Shown here: positions 13,828 through 22,508 of the stretch, one piece after another | Position numbering within the stretch: the first letter of the stretch is position 1 | How the letters are laid out: every line of letters begins with the position of its first letter | Source: a virus | DNA: 64,000 bases | Direction: 5' to 3' (one strand) | IMG/VR virus record: IMGVR_UViG_3300047445_000314 | Span: 35,207 to 99,206 of that record | Notes under the pieces: generated by a model | The model's input: the letters and a program-made list of their open reading frames with translations, nothing else | Told to the model about the DNA's origin: nothing | Database searches by the model: none | Translations under genes and position numbers: made by a program

Positions 13828-15443
13828 GCAATAACCGTATCACCCGCACCGCGCGCCCGAGTAAGGAACGCAGCATCACTGCCACCGCGCGCACCATCAC
13901 CATCAACCGCGCCGACCATTCGACCAGCAACCAGTCGGTATATGTCGACCAGATGGAAGCCATCCTGAATGGCTCCGGCATGGCGGGCACCGTCCTGCCA
14001 ACGCCATTCGACATCCCGCAGCTCTACCAGATGATCAGCCGCTCCTCCATGCTGCCACAGTGTATCGACGCAATGGTGGTCAACACGGTCGAGTCCGGCT
14101 GGGAGGTCAAGCCGCTGTCGAAAAAGATCACCGTCGATCCGGACGAGGAGGACGAGCTGGAATCGTTCGTCACCCGCGCCAATACCGAGGAATCGCTGGC
14201 AGGCGTGATGAGCAAGGTCGTGCGCGACCGCGAATCGGTCGGCTTCGGCTTCATGGAGGTGATCCGCGACCGGGGAGGCAATATCTCGTTACTGCGTCAC
14301 GCCCCCTCGCTGACCACGCGCCTGACTGCGCGCCACCAGAAGGAGGTGCCGGTCAAGTACGACGTGCCGCGCGGCAAGCGTACCGCCGTGGTTACCGAAT
14401 ACAAGCTGTTCCGCAAATATGTGCAACTTGTCGGCGGTAAGCTGATCTTCTTCCGCGAATTCGGCGACCCACGCAAGATGGATTCGGTCACGGGGGCCTT
14501 CGAGGGCGAGCCTGGCTTCCCTCTTGGTGACGTCAAACTAGCCACCGAGATTTACCACACACGACTACCTTCCAACGACGCCTACGGCCTACCGCGCTGG
14601 CTGAGCCAGATACCGTCGATGATCGGTTCGCGCGAGGCCGAGGAAGTGAATATGAGATTTTTCGAGGACAACACCATCCCGCCCGCGATGATCACCGTCT
14701 CCGGTGGACGGCTGACCGCCGCCTCGTATCAGGAAATTCAGCGCGTGATCAACACCGGCACTGGTAAGGAGCGTCAGAACAAGATGATCCTGATCGAGGC
14801 GGTGGGTGATGGCGACACCATAGACAAAGGTGCCTCGCCGATCACGATCCACATTGAAAAGCTCACCAGCGAGCGCCCCTCCGACGGCCTGTTCAAGACT
14901 TACAAGGAAGGCAACCAGGCCGACCTACGCAGCTCGTTCCGCCTGCCGCCGATCTCGGTCGGCATGTCGCAGGACGCCAATTTCGCCACGGCGAATGTCA
15001 GCCAGTTTGTAGCCGAGGCACAAGTATTTGCACCGGCCCGCCAGCGCGAGGACGAGGCGCTGAACAACCTGATCGTGCATGGACGTAATGGTCTGCGCCT
15101 GAAAACCGTGAAACTGGTGGCCCGGCCGCCGTCGATCTCCTCGCCGGAGATGACGATGAAAGCATTGACCGCGCTGAACGTCATGGGCGCGGTCACGCCG
15201 CGCTCGGCGCAGATCGTCGCCAACGCGCTGTTGCAGATCGAGCTGCCGCCGTATCCGGAAAAAGGCGAGGATGGCTACGAGGACTGGATGGACATGCCGA
15301 TGCCGCTTTCCATGAAAGCGTCGGGCGCGGCGGAGGTCCCGGCCAACACGCATGATGAGCAGGCAGGCAAGGACGCGGCGGGTAAAGCCCTAGAGGCTAA
15401 CGGCAATGTCGCCCCGGCCTCGCCGGAACACGGCCAGGAGTAA
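13824..15443 (+). CDS. Portal protein, PBSX/XkdE-like family (539 aa)
   Basis: Length and layout fit PBSX-family portals: an N-terminal segment with Ser-Met-Leu-Pro-Gln-Cys-Ile, an acidic insertion, a long helix with Phe-Gly-Phe-Met-Glu-Val, the conserved Ile-Tyr-His-Thr-Arg-Leu-Pro and Tyr-Gly-Leu-Pro-Arg-Trp, and a stem segment with Phe-Arg-Leu-Pro-Pro. It forms the dodecameric ring at one capsid vertex through which DNA passes. The C-terminal about 60 residues are Ala/Glu-rich. No terminase gene precedes it, which is unusual. Confidence 0.85.
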   Translation: MSNNRITRTARPSKERSITATARTITINRADHSTSNQSVYVDQMEAILNGSGMAGTVLPTPFDIPQLYQMISRSSMLPQCIDAMVVNTVESGWEVKPLSKKITVDPDEEDELESFVTRANTEESLAGVMSKVVRDRESVGFGFMEVIRDRGGNISLLRHAPSLTTRLTARHQKEVPVKYDVPRGKRTAVVTEYKLFRKYVQLVGGKLIFFREFGDPRKMDSVTGAFEGEPGFPLGDVKLATEIYHTRLPSNDAYGLPRWLSQIPSMIGSREAEEVNMRFFEDNTIPPAMITVSGGRLTAASYQEIQRVINTGTGKERQNKMILIEAVGDGDTIDKGASPITIHIEKLTSERPSDGLFKTYKEGNQADLRSSFRLPPISVGMSQDANFATANVSQFVAEAQVFAPARQREDEALNNLIVHGRNGLRLKTVKLVARPPSISSPEMTMKALTALNVMGAVTPRSAQIVANALLQIELPPYPEKGEDGYEDWMDMPMPLSMKASGAAEVPANTHDEQAGKDAAGKALEANGNVAPASPEHGQE

Positions 15444-15446
15444 GCC

Positions 15447-16022
15447 ATGGCCCATAAATTCATCCGGCGCGACGGCGAGGGCTGGGAGCAGGTGGTCATG
15501 GCGGAAATCCTGATCCCCGACACACCCAACACCTATGGCGACATCTACACCCACGCCGCCATCAAGGAATTCGCCTACCAGTTCGCCATGCAAGGTTACG
15601 GTATCGACGTCAACCACAATCAGGATGACGTCACCGGCAAGGTGTACGTGGTCGAGAGCTTCATCGTGCGGCCGGGCGACCCGGACTTCATCGAAGGCTC
15701 GTGGGTGGTGGCCATGAAAATTCTCGATCCGGATATCTGGCAAAAAGTGCTCGATGGCGAAATCAATGGCTATTCCTTTGAAGCACTGGTTACAATGCTG
15801 CCTATTCAGATCGACAACTTGCGTAATCGCATCATCACCGGCATCACGCATCCCGACCTGTTCGACGGACACACGCATACCTACTCGGTGGTGGTGGATA
15901 CGCTGAACAAGCCGGTGTCGGGCGGGACTGGCGTCACGGATGGGCATTCGCATAATATCAGCACCCATACGTTTACGGATATTGCCGATGCTCACTCGCA
16001 CCGGTTCGATGTAATTGAATAA
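15447..16022 (+). CDS. XkdF-like head maturation protease (191 aa)
   Basis: Gly-Trp-Glu-Gln-Val-Val-Met-Ala-Glu-Ile-Leu, Pro-Asp-Thr-Pro-Asn-Thr-Tyr-Gly-Asp, Val-Asn-His-Asn and Gly-Tyr-Ser-Phe-Glu-Ala match the XkdF family; the His and Ser are the likely catalytic pair. The C-terminus is rich in His (His-Thr-His, His-Ser-His, His-Ser-His-Arg). It would process the scaffold and capsid during head assembly. The conserved Ser-Leu-Val-x-x-Pro-Ala-Asn segment that ends single-gene XkdF proteins is found instead at the start of the next gene. Confidence 0.75.
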   Translation: MAHKFIRRDGEGWEQVVMAEILIPDTPNTYGDIYTHAAIKEFAYQFAMQGYGIDVNHNQDDVTGKVYVVESFIVRPGDPDFIEGSWVVAMKILDPDIWQKVLDGEINGYSFEALVTMLPIQIDNLRNRIITGITHPDLFDGHTHTYSVVVDTLNKPVSGGTGVTDGHSHNISTHTFTDIADAHSHRFDVIE

Positions 16023-16051
16023 CGCATTTACGTAATTTAAGGAGAAGTGAT

Positions 16052-17551
16052 ATGACCAGCAAACGCATTGCCCGCAGCGCAGCCGGTAACCTCGTCAAGG
16101 TGGACACGCCGGAATTCCTGAGCCTGGTCGGCAAGCCCGCCAACCAGCGCCCGTTCCAGATCATCCGTTCGGCCCGCCCAGCCAAGGCCAAGCGCGGCGA
16201 GGACGCGGTCCTGATGATCACCTTCCCAGATGACTACACCGAGGAAGACGCCGCCGCCGCGCTGGAGAGCTTCGGCATGGAAGGCTACACCCTGGTGGTC
16301 GAGGAGACGCTGTGCTACGCCTACCGCAGCGATTTGCAATCAGTTGCAAAAGTCCAGGAACTGAAGCCCACCACGGTACGCCTGACCTCGGACGGCGTCA
16401 CGGCACACATCGATCCGGCGCAATACCAGCCGAAATCGGGCAGCGAAGGCACCGGCATTGGCGTGTGCCGTTACGAATTCACCAAAACCACGTTCGATAA
16501 TGACAAAATTATTGCGTGGGGTAATCAAAATGGTGTTGACATTTCCGTCGACGCCATCGAGAATTCGTCCAGCGATGTGATTTCGGTTTCCCGCGCGCAA
16601 CTTACCGAGGGTACCGAGGTCCGCAGGATGGAGCTGGAGGCAGGTGTCACCGCCGTCATCGTCCGCACCGATGGCATGCAGATCATCGACGGCGCGATCA
16701 AGATTCCGGACGGCTTTGTCGCCGTGGTCAATGAAGCAGCCTACGGCAACTGGGGCTGGGGTCAGATGGACTTCTACGCAGCCAGCGCCGACCGCGCCTT
16801 CTGCGAAGAGATGGAAGACGCGGCGTGGCGTCTGCGGGATGTGATGAGCAACATCATGTTCTACAACCAGCTTCCGCTGGATACCCGCAAGCAACTGGTG
16901 ACGCGGTGCTTGCAGCAATATGGACAGTTCATCTCGGATGCAATGGATGCGCTGCCCCGTCAAGTTTTGCTGCTCGCCAGTCGCGCAGATTCCATTAAAC
17001 GAAAGGATGTTGACATGACTATCGATGCCGTGAAAGCCCAGCAAGAACTGGACAAGATCGTCGCCAAACGCGCCGCCGATGAAAAAATCGCCCAGGATGC
17101 CGCCGATAAGGCTGCCGCCGAGAAAGCAGAAATCCAGCGCGCCGCTGACGAGAAAATCGCCACCGACAAGGCTGCTGCTGACAAGGCCACCGCCGACGCG
17201 GTCTCGCTGACCATGACCCGCGCCGACCTGGACAAGATGATCGCCGACGCCGTGGCCAAGGCTACCACCGCCGCGCCTGCTGTCACGACCGAAACCGCCG
17301 TACGCAGCGAAGCCACCACCACGACTACCACGACTCCTGCTACCGCAGAAGCTCCGGTCGCCATCACCCGTGCCGATCTGGAAGCCCTGCTGGCTGCCGC
17401 CGTCGCCCCGCTGGCGGAAAAGGTCGGCCGCCTGGAAGGCACCACCATCGTCCGCAGCGCGGATGGCAACGAAACTGCCGCTGTGACCGCTACCGAGAAG
17501 AGAAGTGTCTTCCGTGGCATCTTCAACAATCTGACCGGCACCCCCGAGTAA
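16052..17551 (+). CDS. Scaffold-like head protein with coiled coil (499 aa)
   Basis: Start 16052 after AAGGAG. It begins with Phe-Leu-Ser-Leu-Val-Gly-Lys-Pro-Ala-Asn, the segment normally C-terminal in XkdF proteases. Residues about 100-310 hold two mixed domains; about 325-385 is an Ala/Asp/Lys/Glu coiled coil; a Thr-rich linker follows and a second short helix ends the protein. The coiled coil between protease and capsid genes is the usual position of the scaffold. A palindromic site at 16333 encodes a linker near residue 94. Confidence 0.7.
   Translation: MTSKRIARSAAGNLVKVDTPEFLSLVGKPANQRPFQIIRSARPAKAKRGEDAVLMITFPDDYTEEDAAAALESFGMEGYTLVVEETLCYAYRSDLQSVAKVQELKPTTVRLTSDGVTAHIDPAQYQPKSGSEGTGIGVCRYEFTKTTFDNDKIIAWGNQNGVDISVDAIENSSSDVISVSRAQLTEGTEVRRMELEAGVTAVIVRTDGMQIIDGAIKIPDGFVAVVNEAAYGNWGWGQMDFYAASADRAFCEEMEDAAWRLRDVMSNIMFYNQLPLDTRKQLVTRCLQQYGQFISDAMDALPRQVLLLASRADSIKRKDVDMTIDAVKAQQELDKIVAKRAADEKIAQDAADKAAAEKAEIQRAADEKIATDKAAADKATADAVSLTMTRADLDKMIADAVAKATTAAPAVTTETAVRSEATTTTTTTPATAEAPVAITRADLEALLAAAVAPLAEKVGRLEGTTIVRSADGNETAAVTATEKRSVFRGIFNNLTGTPE
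16333..16350 (-). repeat. 18-bp palindromic site, copy 8 (in gene)
   Basis: TTTGCAATCAGTTGCAAA, identical to copy 6 and in the same reading frame relation (Leu-Gln-Ser-Val-Ala-Lys). Confidence 0.85.
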
Positions 17552-17593
17552 CCTGGCGCGTAGCATCTTTTCACCTTACTAACGGAGTAACAA

Positions 17594-18538
17594 ATGACCA
17601 CTAGCACCGAACGCCTGCTGCGCGCCGATATTGCGCTGTCCAACCTGGCCTCCAACGGCGGCCTGCTTCTGCCTGAACAGGCCAACCAGTTCATCGACTT
17701 TGTCGTTGAGCAACCAACCATGCTGGCCCAAGTGCGTCAACAGCGCATGAACGGCCCGCAAATGAAAATCAACCGTTTGGGCTTCGACTCGCGCATCATG
17801 CACGCCGCGACCCAGACCGGTGGCCAGAACGACTCCGGCTCGAACGATCGCTGGCTGGCCGCTGCCAAACGCAGCAAGCCGCTGTCCTCGCAAATCCAGC
17901 TCGACACCAAGGAATACATCGCTGAAGTACGTATCCCGTACGAAGTGATGGAAGACAACATCGAGCAGGGCAATTTCGAGGAACACGTCCTGCGCCAGAT
18001 GGCCGCCCGCGCCGCGCTGGACTTCGAGGAGTTCGCTATCTTCTCCGACACCGGCTCCGGCGACGCCGACCTGCTGGTACAGGATGGCTGGCTGAAACGC
18101 ATCACCTCGAACGTGCTGGACAACGCCTCGGCCGGTCCGAAGGACTCGATGGTGACCGCCGCCCTGCTGGCTATCCCGCAGCGCTACCTGCGCAACCTGC
18201 CAGCGATGCGCATGTTCTTGTCGATCGCCAACAAGATCAAGTTCCAGGCCGACCGCATCAACCGCATCGGCGCGCTGGGTGACCAGTCGGCGGTAGCCAA
18301 CGTGGACCTGTACTCGCAGGGCGTGAAGATCGAGCCGACCGCCACCATGGCCTCGGATGGCGTCGGTGCGAAGGGCATCTTCACCTACCCGCAAAACCTG
18401 GTGTTCGGCATCCAGCGCCAGATCACCGTGGAAACCGACAAAGATATCCGCTCGCGCGAATACATCATTGTGGTTACCGCACGTATCGCGCTGCAAGTCG
18501 ATGACCAGGTCGGCGCGCTGAAGCTGATCAACGTCTGA
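17594..18538 (+). CDS. Major capsid protein, HK97 fold (314 aa)
   Basis: Start 17594 after ACGGAGTAA. The order protease, scaffold, this protein and a terminator places it as major capsid. It has an N-terminal arm, a region with Leu-Leu-Leu-Pro-Glu-Gln-Ala-Asn-Gln-Phe, Ala-Glu-Val-Arg-Ile-Pro-Tyr-Glu-Val-Met-Glu-Asp-Asn (a hallmark of this HK97-fold subfamily, seen in E-loop and P-domain), Arg-Ala-Ala-Leu-Asp-Phe-Glu-Glu, and a C-terminal strand with Ile-Val-Val-Thr-Ala-Arg. A strong terminator follows, as expected for a highly expressed gene. Confidence 0.85.
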   Translation: MTTSTERLLRADIALSNLASNGGLLLPEQANQFIDFVVEQPTMLAQVRQQRMNGPQMKINRLGFDSRIMHAATQTGGQNDSGSNDRWLAAAKRSKPLSSQIQLDTKEYIAEVRIPYEVMEDNIEQGNFEEHVLRQMAARAALDFEEFAIFSDTGSGDADLLVQDGWLKRITSNVLDNASAGPKDSMVTAALLAIPQRYLRNLPAMRMFLSIANKIKFQADRINRIGALGDQSAVANVDLYSQGVKIEPTATMASDGVGAKGIFTYPQNLVFGIQRQITVETDKDIRSREYIIVVTARIALQVDDQVGALKLINV

Positions 18539-18557
18539 TCAACGGCAGCCGGTAATA

Positions 18558-18598
18558 GAAGGCGGGTACGGGCTTGGTCCATGCCCGCCTTTTTTGTT
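18558..18598 (+). terminator. Intrinsic terminator after capsid gene
   Basis: AAGGCGGG and CCCGCCTT arms enclose an 18-base loop and are followed by a T-run. It lies immediately before palindromic copy 9. Confidence 0.75.
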
Positions 18599-18615
18599 TT
18601 GAAATTGATTGCATA
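18598..18615 (+). repeat. 18-bp palindromic site, copy 9
   Basis: TTTGAAATTGATTGCATA, abutting the terminator T-run and 23 bases upstream of the ATG at 18639. Confidence 0.85.
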
Positions 18616-18638
18616 ATTTACGACAAAGGATAGGTATA

Positions 18639-19013
18639 ATGAAAACCCTGAAAATGAGCGGCCTGGACAACTACATCTCCCCTGTGACCAAATTCACCAC
18701 CATCACCCGCGACAAGGTGTTGCGTGTGGACGACAGCGATGCCGAGCGCATGCTGCAAGGTGAGGAGTGGAACACGACCAAAGGTATCTACCCGCACTTT
18801 GAAGTCGTCGGCGACGATGTGCGGCCGGACTACGATTTCACCACCGCGACCGTCACGGAAGTAACCACAGCACCGGTCGCGCCGCTGGTCCTGGATACCG
18901 CAGCCTTCCTGGAGGAGTCGACCGCAGAGACTGACGACCCGGCACCGGCCCCCGCCGTGGTAAAGGGCAAGAGCCAGCGCGTGGCCCGCAAGTCCGCCTC
19001 CGCTACCGCCTAA
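18639..19013 (+). CDS. Hypothetical head-region protein (124 aa)
   Basis: Start 18639 with AAAGGATAGG upstream. The first 60 residues form a small domain (Arg-Val-Asp-Asp-Ser-Asp-Ala-Glu-Arg-Met-Leu), then a Thr/Pro/Ala-rich tail ending basic. Small accessory proteins of this kind often lie between capsid and connector genes; the precise role (for example head decoration or completion) is unknown. Confidence 0.6.
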   Translation: MKTLKMSGLDNYISPVTKFTTITRDKVLRVDDSDAERMLQGEEWNTTKGIYPHFEVVGDDVRPDYDFTTATVTEVTTAPVAPLVLDTAAFLEESTAETDDPAPAPAVVKGKSQRVARKSASATA

Positions 19014-19028
19014 GCAAAGAGACCCGCC

Positions 19029-19691
19029 ATGCCCTATCTGATCGATCCTACCGCTGCGGCAGCCTCCATCGGTGCCAAGTGCACCGGCTCGGTCGGGCCG
19101 GATGACAGCGCGCTGCTGAATATCCTCAACTACCTGCTACCACGGGTAGAAGATGCGATGGGTGTGGCATCCCTGACCTTCGGTGAAACGGTCGATACCT
19201 TCGACCTTCCCGTGCTGGCCAGCGGCGTGCAACCGCGCGATGCCAGGTTGCGCCTATCCAACGGCTATGTGGAAAATTCCGAGGATTTCCCGGTCACGAT
19301 CACAGGTCCGGACGGTTTGCCGGTCAGCACCTGGTCGATCGACCTCCGTCTGGGCGTGGTGATCCTGGCAGCAGGCTGGAAAGCCGGTAGCTACACCGTC
19401 ACTTACAGTGCCGGTTTCAGCACGCCCGAGGTGGACCCGGACATCGACCCGCCACTCACTCCGCTGTTTGAGGATGTGCCGCTGTGGATCGAGGGCGTGG
19501 TCGTCACCTTGCTGGTGCAATGGTACCGCGTCAATCAGAAGGTATTAAAACTGCCGGACAACGTGCGCTACGGCGAGCTGATGGTGCCGTTGCAGAAAGA
19601 TATCACCACCCGCGTCTACATGCGCTACCAGCGCCCGCGCGATTGCGTGTGGCCGGTGAACTCCACCCGCGCGGACGGTATGCGCGTATGA
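19029..19691 (+). CDS. Head-tail connector/adaptor protein (220 aa)
   Basis: An N-terminal helical part (Ile-Leu-Asn-Tyr-Leu-Leu-Pro-Arg-Val-Glu-Asp-Ala-Met-Gly) is followed by a beta-rich insertion and a C-terminal helix with Leu-Leu-Val-Gln-Trp-Tyr-Arg. This layout and its place after the capsid fit adaptor proteins that bind under the portal (HK97 gp6-type). It overlaps the next gene by four bases. Confidence 0.65.
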   Translation: MPYLIDPTAAAASIGAKCTGSVGPDDSALLNILNYLLPRVEDAMGVASLTFGETVDTFDLPVLASGVQPRDARLRLSNGYVENSEDFPVTITGPDGLPVSTWSIDLRLGVVILAAGWKAGSYTVTYSAGFSTPEVDPDIDPPLTPLFEDVPLWIEGVVVTLLVQWYRVNQKVLKLPDNVRYGELMVPLQKDITTRVYMRYQRPRDCVWPVNSTRADGMRV

Positions 19692-20197
19692 GCGAAGACA
19701 CCAAATTTGTACAGGGTGCGGCCAAGCTATCGCAGCGCATCGCCACCATCCGTGACCGGCTGGCGTTGCCGGTCATGGTTGAGCAGATCGGTAAGCGCCT
19801 ACTGGAGCGTACCTGGGACCGCTTCGACAAGCAGGTGGACCCGGACGGCGTCAAATGGAAGAAGCTGGAGGACAGCACGCTGGAGCGGCGTGCGCGGGCA
19901 GGCATCACCTCGAATGAGATTCTAAAACGTTCGCGCCGCCTGCGCGAATCAATCAAGATCATCAAGGGTGGTGCAGGCTCCACCTTCTTCAATACCGGCG
20001 CGGGTCTGCGCATCGGTATCGACCCATCGGCCACCGGCACGCGCGGTGAGTCCATGGCTGCCTATGCCGCTGTCATGCAGCGCGGTGACAACAAACATGG
20101 CACAAAGCCACGGCGTTTCCTGGGTATCGGCGCGCTGGACGTCAAATCGGTCGATAGCCTGCTGCGCCGCGCGGGCGACAATGCAGTGGAGGAATAG
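19688..20197 (+). CDS. Virion morphogenesis protein, Mu gpG-like (169 aa)
   Basis: Start at 19688 (ATGA). Gly-Lys-Arg-Leu-Leu-Glu-Arg-Thr-Trp-Asp-Arg-Phe, Asp-Pro-Asp-Gly-Val-Lys-Trp-Lys and Leu-Arg-Glu-Ser-Ile match phage morphogenesis proteins of the Mu gpG/P2 gpS type, which complete the tail or head-tail joining. Arg/Lys-rich. It is placed correctly between the connector and the gp37-like protein. Confidence 0.75.
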   Translation: MSEDTKFVQGAAKLSQRIATIRDRLALPVMVEQIGKRLLERTWDRFDKQVDPDGVKWKKLEDSTLERRARAGITSNEILKRSRRLRESIKIIKGGAGSTFFNTGAGLRIGIDPSATGTRGESMAAYAAVMQRGDNKHGTKPRRFLGIGALDVKSVDSLLRRAGDNAVEE

Positions 20198-20199
20198 AG

Positions 20200-20703
20200 A
20201 TGAACTTGCTGAACCGCGACATGGACATGATCGAGCGCATGGAGAGCGATCTGGTCCAGAAGGTACAAAGTGCCTACCAGTCGGTGCCTGACCTGCACCC
20301 AAACGTGCATGGTGTTTTCTCGCTCGACAATCTGGAAGCCATGCTGGCGACCGACCTGTGCCAGCACATCGGCGTCGGTATCGGCTACCTGGAAACCAAG
20401 CCGCACCGTCCCCCGGAACAGAATACCAACGCTGCGCGCGGCAGCAGCGGTCTGATGGCGTTGTTCTCGTATCTGATCATCCTGGCGGTACCCACCGAGG
20501 AAGCGTGCGGTACCAGGCATAACGCGACCAAGCTGCTGACCTTGCTGCGCGCGGGTATCCAAGGCTCGTTCGTCACCGACGACGCCGCCAACCGCGCATG
20601 GACCTTTGTCGGCGAAAAACCTGAAATTAGTGCTTCCACGAAAGACATGCTGTACTATTCGCAGGTATGGCAAATTGCCTTACCTATTGCAGGTAACCCG
20701 TAA
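20200..20703 (+). CDS. Mu gp37-like tail terminator candidate (167 aa)
   Basis: The first half is helical (Met-Ile-Glu-Arg-Met-Glu-Ser-Asp-Leu-Val-Gln-Lys-Val), followed by a Leu-Phe-Ser-Tyr-Leu-Ile-Ile-Leu strand and a helical Asn-Ala-Thr-Lys-Leu-Leu-Thr-Leu-Leu-Arg. The pattern fits the DUF1834/Mu gp37 family, in the position of tail terminator proteins that cap the tail tube. It follows the gpG-like gene after two bases. Confidence 0.65.
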   Translation: MNLLNRDMDMIERMESDLVQKVQSAYQSVPDLHPNVHGVFSLDNLEAMLATDLCQHIGVGIGYLETKPHRPPEQNTNAARGSSGLMALFSYLIILAVPTEEACGTRHNATKLLTLLRAGIQGSFVTDDAANRAWTFVGEKPEISASTKDMLYYSQVWQIALPIAGNP

Positions 20704-20721
20704 CTCAACTGGAGAATCATC

Positions 20722-21489
20722 ATGACTCGTCCTATCCCAACCAGCTACTACTACTCCGGTCAAGGTCGTCTGCTGATCGGTAAACGCAACGCCACGACCG
20801 GCGCAGGCGAAAACTTCATCGCGGTCGGCAACGTCACCTCGCTGACGGTGGATATCGCCACCACCAAGTTCGAGCACAAGGAATCGATGTCGGGCAACCG
20901 CTCGATCGACGCCACCGTGATCACCGAGCAGAAGGGTACCTTCAAGTTCTCGACCGAATCGCTGTCGCTGGACAACCTGGCGCTGGGCCTGTACGGCACC
21001 AAGCTCACCACCACCTCGGGCGCGGTCACCGCCGAGACGCACACCTACGAAGCAGGCCACATCATCGCGCTGAAGAAGCCGAAGGTCTCGGCCGTGATCG
21101 TCAAGGTTGGCGCGACCACCTGCGTACTGGGCACCGACTATGACATCGACACCGACTTCGGCACGATCTACCCGATCGCTACCTCGACTCTGATCGTCGA
21201 TGCTGCCGTGGTCAGCGTGGACTACACGGCTGGTGCCGTGGACCGCATGGACGCCTTCACCACCGGCACCGCGCCGGAGCGCTTCCTGCGCTTCGAGGGC
21301 CTGAACACCTACGACGGCAAGCTGGTCCTGCTGGAAGTGTTCCGCGCGGCAGTCGATCCAATGACCGGCCTGGAATACATCAACCAGGACTTCGGCAAGG
21401 CTGACTTCTCCGGCAACATCCTGCTGGACTCGCTGGTCACCGGCTCCGGCTCGAAGTACTTCCGCGAATACCAGTTCGCTGGTACCTAA
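20722..21489 (+). CDS. Major tail (tube) protein (255 aa)
   Basis: Beta-rich, with Tyr-Tyr-Tyr-Ser-Gly-Gln-Gly-Arg-Leu-Leu-Ile-Gly near the N-terminus and Phe-Glu-His-Lys-Glu-Ser-Met-Ser-Gly, typical of siphovirus tube proteins in which this loop packs between rings. A middle Thr/Val-rich insertion (about residues 95-180) may be an exposed domain. It is followed by a terminator, as expected for a highly expressed gene. Confidence 0.8.
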   Translation: MTRPIPTSYYYSGQGRLLIGKRNATTGAGENFIAVGNVTSLTVDIATTKFEHKESMSGNRSIDATVITEQKGTFKFSTESLSLDNLALGLYGTKLTTTSGAVTAETHTYEAGHIIALKKPKVSAVIVKVGATTCVLGTDYDIDTDFGTIYPIATSTLIVDAAVVSVDYTAGAVDRMDAFTTGTAPERFLRFEGLNTYDGKLVLLEVFRAAVDPMTGLEYINQDFGKADFSGNILLDSLVTGSGSKYFREYQFAGT

Positions 21490-21515
21490 GCCCCTGCGGG
21501 CGGATAGCAGCATCC

Positions 21516-21550
21516 AAGGGGAGAGGGCTTCGGCTCTTTCCCCTTTTTTC
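21516..21550 (+). terminator. Intrinsic terminator after tail tube gene
   Basis: A 13-base G-rich arm pairs with a C-rich arm (two G-U pairs) around TTCG and is followed by a T-run. Confidence 0.75.
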
Positions 21551-21566
21551 ATTTCAGGAGAACGCC

Positions 21567-21830
21567 ATGACCAGCATCAAAAATGCAATTGATTGCAAAG
21601 AGACCGAATACGTACTGACGGCGGTTGCCCCTTGTCAAGTATCTGGTGTAGACTTCGCCCCAGGTGCCACGATCCGTACACGCAACCAAGGTAGCCGGGA
21701 TTACTTGGTCGACACGGGCGCGGCAGTGGAGGAGAAAGTAGAAAACGTAGACGTACCGGAGACACGACAGGTGTCCGAGGTTGCCGCAACATCACCCACC
21801 GCGCGCGGTCGCATTGGCCGTAGCCGGTAA
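21567..21830 (+). CDS. Hypothetical tail-region protein (87 aa)
   Basis: Start 21567 after TTCAGGAG. A small beta domain followed by a Val/Glu-rich linker and a basic C-terminus (Arg-Gly-Arg-Ile-Gly-Arg-Ser-Arg). A palindromic site covers codons 6-11. Function unknown. Confidence 0.6.
   Translation: MTSIKNAIDCKETEYVLTAVAPCQVSGVDFAPGATIRTRNQGSRDYLVDTGAAVEEKVENVDVPETRQVSEVAATSPTARGRIGRSR
21582..21599 (+). repeat. 18-bp palindromic site, copy 10 (in gene start)
   Basis: AATGCAATTGATTGCAAA, 15 bases into the 21567 gene and read as Asn-Ala-Ile-Asp-Cys-Lys, a different frame from most in-gene copies. Confidence 0.8.
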
Positions 21831-21863
21831 TTTGTACCAACTGGATATAACAGGAGCATGATC

Positions 21864-22508
21864 ATGGTAGAAACGAACGCAGAAACCAACGCAGGCGGTC
21901 AGTACGTCCAGTCCACCCCGACGCCCTCCACCGGGCCTGCCGTGGCCGAGATCGCGGTGTCGCTGGAGACCATCGTCGACGAGATGTTCGCCGGTAGCCG
22001 CATGTCCTACACGCTCAAGAACGGCCGCACCGTTAATTTCCATACGGCAGTGTTCAAGCAGATTGCCACCGTTACGCGGCTGTTCCAGAACCTGTGCAAC
22101 AACATCCCGCGCGAGCAGTTCATCGACCTGATCGCCACCATGGCGCATGAACAAATCAAGGCGATGGCGGCGGGTAAAGGCATCAACGACATCAACCTGA
22201 ACACCACCGAGTTAGTGGAAAAGGCCTTCGGCCAGCAATCGATCGTGCTGACCCTGTTTGCGTCCTGCATGGACTTCCTACCCGAGGCCATGCCCAACTT
22301 CTGCGATATCACCGAGGACGAGTTCAATCACCTGGAGATCGAGGACGCCATCATGGTGTGCCTGGGTGTGATCGGGATGAACTACGGTTTTTTTACCCAG
22401 AGCTTGCCCCGGCTGTTCAAGACCGTCATCGGCGGATGGTCGAAAAAGAACGCCGCCGCCAGCACGGTCGCAAGCCTGTACGCACCCGCGACAAGCACGG
22501 CAAAGTAA
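21864..22508 (+). CDS. Tail assembly chaperone G (214 aa)
   Basis: Start 21864 because CAGGAG at 21851-21856 is correctly spaced; the ATG at 21858 is too close. A helical acidic protein located between the tube and tape measure genes, the standard position of lambda gpG-like chaperones. Near codon 176 lies a run of seven T's where ribosomes can slip -1 to make the longer GT product. The zero frame stops at 22506. Confidence 0.8.
   Translation: MVETNAETNAGGQYVQSTPTPSTGPAVAEIAVSLETIVDEMFAGSRMSYTLKNGRTVNFHTAVFKQIATVTRLFQNLCNNIPREQFIDLIATMAHEQIKAMAAGKGINDINLNTTELVEKAFGQQSIVLTLFASCMDFLPEAMPNFCDITEDEFNHLEIEDAIMVCLGVIGMNYGFFTQSLPRLFKTVIGGWSKKNAAASTVASLYAPATSTAK

Noticed and set aside
16340-17566. 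Antisense 408-codon frame over the scaffold gene
   Set aside because: It is the mirror of a GC-rich, Ala-rich coding region; it has no ribosome site and the product is a low-complexity Gly/His mixture.
18633-18641. GGTATAATG as a -10 promoter element
   Set aside because: It overlaps the start codon of the 18639 gene, which has a good ribosome site, so a promoter here would give a truncated leader.
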